Assembly: GCA_000437435.1 (NCBI GenBank)
Contig: FR899626.1
Span: 13,605-77,604 of the forward strand
Direction: 5' to 3'
Length of the DNA: 64,000 bases
Source: Clostridium sp. CAG:768
GTDB taxonomy: Bacteria > Cyanobacteriota > Vampirovibrionia > Gastranaerophilales > Gastranaerophilaceae
The stretch's first letter is position 1. Every line of letters begins with the position of its first letter. This document shows positions 60,101 to 64,000 of the stretch, piece by piece. A model generated the notes under the pieces. The model did no database searches and was not told where the DNA came from. It saw only the letters and a list, made by a program, of their open reading frames with translations. Both the position numbers and the translations under genes were made by a program.

Positions 60101-60627
60101 TTGCAAAACGTAATCGTTTACATCAATTAGAGTTATTTGCTGATTTGATGATTGGTTATGCTTATATGGAATTAGGCTCTTATAAAAAAGCTGATTCAAT
60201 TATTTATAAAATAATTAAAGCAACTAATAATAATGGTATGACAACTCTTTTGTATGTCGCTTGGTATGTAATGAGTGAATTACATTTAAGACAAAATAAA
60301 TATGATGTTGCTTTTGGTATTATAAATAATTCTCTGATTCAACTTGAAAAAAATAATACAACAAGTGAATATTTGCTAATGTTGTTTAAGTATAACATGT
60401 ATAAAGTAATGATGTATAAAAAGCAATTTGATAAAGCTGAGATCTGTATTAGTCATGCAAGATATATTGCGGATAAATATGGTATAAGTTTTGTATTTGA
60501 TACAGATCAAAATCATTATATTGCAGTTGAAGATGATGAGGTTTCTCTTGAGGAAGCTGGTATTTTGTTAGATATTAATTCTGATGTAAATCAAGAAAAT
60601 CAAAATATGGGAAGTGAGGGTGTATGA
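57112..60627 (+). CDS. Zinc-ribbon protein with degenerate cyclase/ATPase-like core and helical repeats
   Basis: A 1171-residue protein. Residues 3-68 hold six CxxC pairs (C3/C6, C17/C20, C28/C31, C40/C43, C51/C54, C65/C68), that is three zinc ribbons. Residues about 85-260 resemble a class III adenylate-cyclase fold (DDFVMLTIDFPNMDEM start), but without clear catalytic residues. About 330-560 resembles an AAA-16/STAND ATPase: Walker B is clear (TLIFIEDFDKID), Walker A is degenerate (LNAAASTGKFD). The remaining 600 residues are TPR-like helices. The cyclase-ATPase-TPR order is known from bacterial signalling proteins; here both cores look inactive. It overlaps glgA by four bases. The message is probably leaderless. 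Confidence 0.7.
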   Translation: MECPKCGFELDDKAMVCPNCKKVLKLACPICKTINETNTCRNCGYVIISKCHNCGKINQTISKKCRKCGFDTEKSVIMNESNTDDFVMLTIDFPNMDEMKNLLGSAKLLNKFKINLDKLIKDYVKSIGLRRQLIGKTYVIRFDKDYTFNSSATTAVKAAIDLLNLITSMNCKLTQKKHASIRCNMFLLKRNIDDDPNNYDSGINISLLNQVTHKSEDKILNTFQVLTDDNVSDAISGDYKISPLNSVMVNDEMVMFYEVDLREFVKVEYPEEEEEKEIEIPNFVQNMLIEQDKLDGEALNNLDSPGDPDAIYDIETINFDEIKAEFIRTENIDVLFHILNKFQAVPKGIVAIKTAEMYKPYTLKVLNAAASTGKFDNIISVTCYEEMKYSPYSFFRDLVSTIFEYTVSQKLFFQNDFSMFQSVDPDGLIRDLISLQKREGDNEDTRYVYFDIFLTLLQIIPKTLIFIEDFDKIDSSSYDVLKYLFEAFEQLDISFLISYDKDFSLHRDCHFLLSKPYYTEISLKPTSFEKLIEENKIYYRNILNNFYFQRVAKYACGSSLFIDIAIQYLIESGVYAADDDSIEMVNAKTIIIPSSLDKLVARRLNLLQDDEDSMKFLTSIILLGTRIDIATIDSLGYANKNAIIEKLSNMGFIYQYNNCIYFPNYNLLRDNLISTISKIYLKDVAKELFDKVFNEGMPSPVKAYLYGLLGDEDSERIQWEQLAEINLSLGDFSSYLNCTNKILDLLAKNTDPEQAESIESYKSHLYEDISNNLYDYVPDKTSDIAEITLSNLEKTKNADRIILLCNKMINGSLAVGNYNHALELTHKVLSLLPPSSLNPGDPNFNSYFFLMSVIHIQILFNIGALVDCLDIGYKVLNVINNQTLNALKPDYMSADDFQSLIVDSAGYVALANVLLLVGNVDEFLKILRGELNSIPESYNLFIDLQNLLHGKPIKSLNPNIAENDRFGDVIYNIINAFVSFSGDYKLFAENIYRAKIVAKRNRLHQLELFADLMIGYAYMELGSYKKADSIIYKIIKATNNNGMTTLLYVAWYVMSELHLRQNKYDVAFGIINNSLIQLEKNNTTSEYLLMLFKYNMYKVMMYKKQFDKAEICISHARYIADKYGISFVFDTDQNHYIAVEDDEVSLEEAGILLDINSDVNQENQNMGSEGV

Positions 60628-62063
60628 AGATATTATTTGCGGCAGCAGAAGTAGCTCCTTTTTCAAAAGCTGGAGGTTTAGCTGATGTAGTAGGAAGTTT
60701 GCCTAAATGTTTAGAAAATGACGCTGAAATCGCTATTTTTACACCTTTACATGGTTTAATTGATCTGAATAAATGGGGAATTAAAGAATTAGAAAATTCA
60801 ACTTTATGGCTTACATTTAACGGAATGGGACATAAATTCAAATTATTTATGTGTAAATTGCCAGGCACTAATATCAATGTGTTTTTTGTTCATAATGATT
60901 GGTATTTTACTTGTTTTAAAGAAGTTTATCCAAAATGGTTAGACCCAAAATATGAACATGAAAGGTATATTGCATTTTCTCTAGCAACAATGGAATATGC
61001 TAAATTGTTGAATTTTAAAGCTGATGTGATTCATGCAAATGATTGGCATACTGCAATGATTCCTGTATATTTACATAGTAATTACAGATATGACGATTTT
61101 TGGAAAAATACAAAATGTGTATTTGAAATTCATAACTTAGCATATCAAGGTGTTTGGTTTGAAGATGTTCTGGATTTTGCAAATATGCGAAAAGATATTG
61201 TATATAATGAGTGGGGAGTAGAGCATTATGGCAAAGTTAATTGGATGAAAGGTGCAATTAATTATTCTGATAAAGTGATCGCTGTATCTCCAACATATGC
61301 AAATGAGATTTTGACTGGTGAATACGGTGAGGGTATGGATTATACGCTTCGTATGAATCAACATAAACTTGTAGGGATATTAAATGGTATTGATTATGAT
61401 GTATTTAATCCAAAGACAGATAAGAATATTGTAAAAAAATATGATGTTAAATCATTAAAACATAAAGAAGAAAACAAGAAAAAGGTTTGCGAGGAATTTG
61501 GACTTAAATATGATCCAAATAGACCTATGTATGCAATGGTATCACGTTTAGTTGGTCAAAAAGGAATTGATTTAATTCGACAATGTGAAGGAGAATTAAA
61601 ATCATTAAATGCTGATTTTATATTTTTAGGTAGTGGAGAAAAAGATTATGAAAATCTCTTAATCTGGCTTTCAAATAATTCTCCTAATATCAGAGCCTAT
61701 ATTGGTTATCGAGGAGATTTAGCTAATCAGATTTATGCAGGAAGTGATTTTTATTTAATGCCTTCAAAATTTGAACCTTGTGGTCTAAGTCAGTTAATTG
61801 CCATGAGGTATGGCTCATTACCTATTGTAAGAGCAACTGGTGGACTTGAAGATACTGTGACCGGTTACCCTTTGAATGATTCTAACGGTTTTAAATTCTG
61901 GGGGTATTCAGGTTGGGATATGATGCAGGCAATTTATTGTTCTTTGGGTGTATATCAAGATAAATATACATTTAATGCAATGAGAAAGTCTGCAATGGAA
62001 GCTGATTTCTCTTGGGGTAGAAGTTCCCAAAAATATTTGAATATTTATAAAGAATTAATTTGA
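60624..62063 (+). CDS. glgA: Glycogen synthase (ADP-glucose type)
   Basis: A 479-residue GT5 enzyme. It has the N-terminal donor motif FSKAGGLADVVGSLPK (K15, with Ala for the usual Thr), VIHANDWHTAMIPVYL, EIHNLAYQGVW, VSPTYANEIL, LNGIDYDVFNP, SRLVGQKGIDL and the C-terminal catalytic KFEPCGLSQLIAMRYG with SLPIVRATGGLEDTV. It extends alpha-1,4-glucan from ADP-glucose. Its ATG overlaps the stop of the 57112 gene by four bases (ATGA), so translation is coupled and the big zinc-ribbon protein may have a link to carbon storage. No other glg gene is in the window. Confidence 0.95.
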   Translation: MKILFAAAEVAPFSKAGGLADVVGSLPKCLENDAEIAIFTPLHGLIDLNKWGIKELENSTLWLTFNGMGHKFKLFMCKLPGTNINVFFVHNDWYFTCFKEVYPKWLDPKYEHERYIAFSLATMEYAKLLNFKADVIHANDWHTAMIPVYLHSNYRYDDFWKNTKCVFEIHNLAYQGVWFEDVLDFANMRKDIVYNEWGVEHYGKVNWMKGAINYSDKVIAVSPTYANEILTGEYGEGMDYTLRMNQHKLVGILNGIDYDVFNPKTDKNIVKKYDVKSLKHKEENKKKVCEEFGLKYDPNRPMYAMVSRLVGQKGIDLIRQCEGELKSLNADFIFLGSGEKDYENLLIWLSNNSPNIRAYIGYRGDLANQIYAGSDFYLMPSKFEPCGLSQLIAMRYGSLPIVRATGGLEDTVTGYPLNDSNGFKFWGYSGWDMMQAIYCSLGVYQDKYTFNAMRKSAMEADFSWGRSSQKYLNIYKELI

Positions 62064-62088
62064 CTTATTTGATAAAAAAGTGCAAAAT
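62060..62088 (+). promoter_or_regulatory. Promoter of the DMT transporter gene, leaderless spacing
   Basis: TTGACT, 17-base spacer, CAAAAT, six bases, ATG 62095. The -10 is weak (4 of 6) but the -35 and both spacings fit. This decides the start at 62095 over GTG 62080. Confidence 0.5.
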
Positions 62089-62094
62089 TGTGGT

Positions 62095-62988
62095 ATGCAA
62101 GGAATTAAGTTTGAGTATTTAAAATTGCACATATCGGTTTTACTTGCAGGTTTTACAGGTATTCTTGCAAAGTTAATTCCTATGAATGAAGGTTTGATCG
62201 TTTTTTATAGGATGCTTTTCGCTTTTTTAATTTTTTGTATAATGTTATTTTTTATGAAAAAGAAACCAATTGAGAGTCTTTCTAATTCTATAAAAATAAT
62301 TGGACTAGGAGCATTACTTTCATTACATCTCATATTTTTTTTCGGGAGTATAAAATATTCAAGTGTATCAATAGGAGTTGTATGTTATTCTCTTGTTGGT
62401 TTTTTTACTGTATTATTTGAACCTTTGATTGAAAAGACTAAATTTTCTTTTATTGAATTGTTTTTTAGTTTGTTGGCTGTTTTAGGAATATTGTTAATAT
62501 TTAGTTTTGATCCAAGTTACAGGTTTGGAATTGTTCTTGGTGTTATTTCTGCTGCTTTATTTGCTCTTTATACTTTATTTAATCAAATTGTTGAGGTTGG
62601 AAAATCTACAAGAAATATGCTTTTTTATGAGTTATTTGGGGGTGCTCTTTTTATGTTAATGATACTTCCTATTTACTTGCATTTTAATACTGTAAGTACG
62701 ATATTACCTAATCTTGCGGAGTGCTTTTGGCTTTTAATTTTAGCATTTTTTTGTACTGTTCTTTTATATTTATTACATATTTCGGTTTTGAAAAAATTGT
62801 CTGCTTTTACAGTTGGTATTGCAGGAAATCTTGAGCCTATATATGGTATTTTGCTTGCAGTAATATTTTTTGGAGAAGCTCATAATTTTACTTGTTCTTT
62901 TTATATTGGAATGTTTTTAATTTTATTTTCTGTATTTTTGCAATCAATTTCAAAAATGAAGTCTATTGAAAATAATAAAGTAGTGTGA
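62095..62988 (+). CDS. DMT superfamily (EamA) transporter
   Basis: A 297-residue membrane protein with ten hydrophobic segments and two EamA repeats (first LHISVLLAGFTGILAKLI, second from about residue 145, FGIVLGVISAALFALYTL). The typical ELFFSLLAVLGILL and ALFMLMILPIYL segments are seen, and GNLEPIYGILLAVIFFGE near the end is the classic EamA motif. Drug/metabolite transporters carry amino acids, nucleotides or other small molecules; the substrate is not told by sequence. The ATG 62095 start follows from the promoter spacing. It starts 31 bases after glgA. A terminator follows. Confidence 0.87.
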   Translation: MQGIKFEYLKLHISVLLAGFTGILAKLIPMNEGLIVFYRMLFAFLIFCIMLFFMKKKPIESLSNSIKIIGLGALLSLHLIFFFGSIKYSSVSIGVVCYSLVGFFTVLFEPLIEKTKFSFIELFFSLLAVLGILLIFSFDPSYRFGIVLGVISAALFALYTLFNQIVEVGKSTRNMLFYELFGGALFMLMILPIYLHFNTVSTILPNLAECFWLLILAFFCTVLLYLLHISVLKKLSAFTVGIAGNLEPIYGILLAVIFFGEAHNFTCSFYIGMFLILFSVFLQSISKMKSIENNKVV

Positions 62989-63012
62989 AATTATTTGAAA
63001 TTTTGAAAAATA

Positions 63013-63046
63013 CAAAAAAAAGAGCCTTTTATAAGACTCTTTTTTT
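63013..63046. terminator. Bidirectional intrinsic terminator
   Basis: A7-GAG, CCTTTTATAAGA, CTC-T7. It lies between the DMT gene and converging aspS. Confidence 0.8.
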
Positions 63047-63053
63047 ATATTTT

Positions 63054-64000
63054 TTATGCTTTATGAGCAGTGCTTTTTAAATGCAATTCTCTTAATTGTT
63101 GTAAAGATGCTTCTCCAGGTGCATCACTCATTAGATCTTTTGCACCAGAGTTTTTAGGGAATGCAATTACATCTCGAATACTATCAGTTCTGCATAATAA
63201 TGCTACTAATCTGTCAAGCCCGATTGCTAATCCAGCATGTGGTGGTGTACCATATTGTAATGCGTTTACCATAAATCCAAATTTTTCTTTTGCTTCATCT
63301 TCAGTTAATCCTAATGCTTTAAATATTGCACTTTGAACTTCTGATGAGTGGATTCTTACAGATCCGCCACCTAATTCTGTTCCATTGTATACGATATCGT
63401 AAGCGATAGATTTAACATTGCCTAAATCTCCGGCTTTTAGTTTGTCTAAATCTTCGATACAAGGAGATGTGAATGGGTGGTGCATAGCCATAAATCTACC
63501 TTCTTCGTCAGACCATTCAAACATTGGGAAGTCTACAACCCATAATAGATTATGTTTGCTTTCATCAATTAAGTCTAATCTTTTACCAAAGTAAAGTCTT
63601 AATCTACCCATAATATCATATACAAGTTTTGGTTTATCTGCTACGAAGAATATGATATCTCCAGCTTGAGCTTGAGCTCTTTCTTGAATTTGTTTAGCTT
63701 GTTCTTCTGTTACAAATTTCAATACTGGAGATTTAGCTGTTCCATCTTCGTTGTAAATGATATTTGCAAGAGCTTTTGCTCCAAATGATACTGCTAATTT
63801 TGTAATATCATCAATATCTTTTCTAGAGAATTTTGCTCCGCCTGGAATTCTTATACCTCGAACAATACCACCATTTTGAAGAGTATTTTTAACAATTTCA
63901 AAGTTTGATTCAAGAATAATATCACCGATATCAAATAGTTCTAATCCAAAACGTGTATCTGGTTTGTCTGAACCATATCTATCCATAGCTTCTTGCCAAG
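63054..64000 (-). CDS. aspS: Aspartyl-tRNA synthetase, C-terminal part (cut by window edge)
   Basis: The minus-strand frame is open to the window edge: WQEAMDRYGSDKPDTRFG at the start of what is visible is the well-known EAMxRYGSDKPDxR motif of bacterial AspRS. It continues through the GAD insertion domain (IVRGIRIPGGAKFSRKDID, LFFVADKPKLV-like) and class II motif regions, with MHHPFTSP, AYDIVYNGTELGGGSVRIH and the motif 3 region HAGLAIGLDRLVALLCRTDSIRDVIAFPK. It charges tRNA-Asp (possibly also tRNA-Asn). About 280 N-terminal residues lie outside the window. An internal ATG at 63986 is not a start. Confidence 0.95.
   Translation of the reverse strand, partial: WQEAMDRYGSDKPDTRFGLELFDIGDIILESNFEIVKNTLQNGGIVRGIRIPGGAKFSRKDIDDITKLAVSFGAKALANIIYNEDGTAKSPVLKFVTEEQAKQIQERAQAQAGDIIFFVADKPKLVYDIMGRLRLYFGKRLDLIDESKHNLLWVVDFPMFEWSDEEGRFMAMHHPFTSPCIEDLDKLKAGDLGNVKSIAYDIVYNGTELGGGSVRIHSSEVQSAIFKALGLTEDEAKEKFGFMVNALQYGTPPHAGLAIGLDRLVALLCRTDSIRDVIAFPKNSGAKDLMSDAPGEASLQQLRELHLKSTAHKA

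Overview
The window reads as a slice of chromosome from a low-GC, diderm, flagellated bacterium. The gene set points towards Candidatus Gastranaerophilales (Melainabacteria/Vampirovibrionia, the non-photosynthetic gut relatives of cyanobacteria): very AT-rich DNA, many stand-alone prepilin genes with the FTLAEVLITLGIIG signature, LL-diaminopimelate aminotransferase (DapL) with LysA, MlaFE lipid transport, FlhB/FliJ/FliK and hook proteins, c-di-AMP enzymes, and several hypothetical proteins with asparagine/glutamine-rich N-termini. The taxon is an inference from gene content; no rRNA gene is present. I see no tRNA, rRNA, CRISPR array, prophage or insertion sequence.

Layout. 1-8000: UDG fragment, M16 protease, an amino-sugar pair (NanE plus ROK kinase), UbiA-type prenyltransferase, LysA, CdaA, YitT. 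8000-16200: two hypothetical membrane proteins, GT39 and GT2 glycosyltransferases, then a PgpH-type c-di-AMP phosphodiesterase, YbeY and DgkA in overlapping order. 16200-26000: prepilins A, B and C interleaved with MazG, an aminotransferase, MlaF/MlaE, PadR and a DUF512 radical SAM protein. 26000-30800: GlnA, a 500-base gene-free gap with a probable small RNA, a GH38 mannosidase and a Tyr/Asn-rich secreted protein. 30800-39000: flagellar genes (FliJ, FliK-like, hook protein; sigma-28 and FlhB on the other strand) around a TOPRIM protein, a papain-like hypothetical and a 5'-nucleotidase. 39000-48500: DeoC, MetF, SulP, prepilin D, a phosphohexomutase, two PlsC paralogues, a HEAT protein. 48500-64000: half transketolase, FtsEX, a degenerate receiver/GGDEF protein, isochorismatase, RibF, prepilin E, RuvB, DapL, a 1171-residue zinc-ribbon/ATPase-like/helical protein, GlgA, a DMT transporter and partial AspS.

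Main discovery. Four of the five prepilin genes (B, C, D, E) have the same unusual 5' end: a promoter, a strong GAAAGGAGC ribosome binding site, a short leader ORF (MKRF... or MEGF...), and then a tract of 10-12 G that starts exactly on a codon boundary after a GTC codon. As assembled, all four leaders stop 6 to 9 bases after the tract. In C, D and E, eleven or eight G would fuse the leader, through a conserved (S/D)L(K/E)L(T/A)PQ peptide, to the prepilin. This looks like a multi-locus phase-variation family for surface pili or pseudopili. Prepilins B and E also carry a second promoter inside the leader that would give a leaderless transcript starting at an internal ATG.

A second theme is leaderless expression. 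Ten genes (nanE, mlaE, padR, the GH38 gene, metF, sulP, the 57112 gene, the DMT transporter, and prepilins B and E) lack a good ribosome binding site and have a -10 box exactly six bases before the start ATG, usually with a -35 box 16-17 bases further up. This spacing also corrects several start codons.
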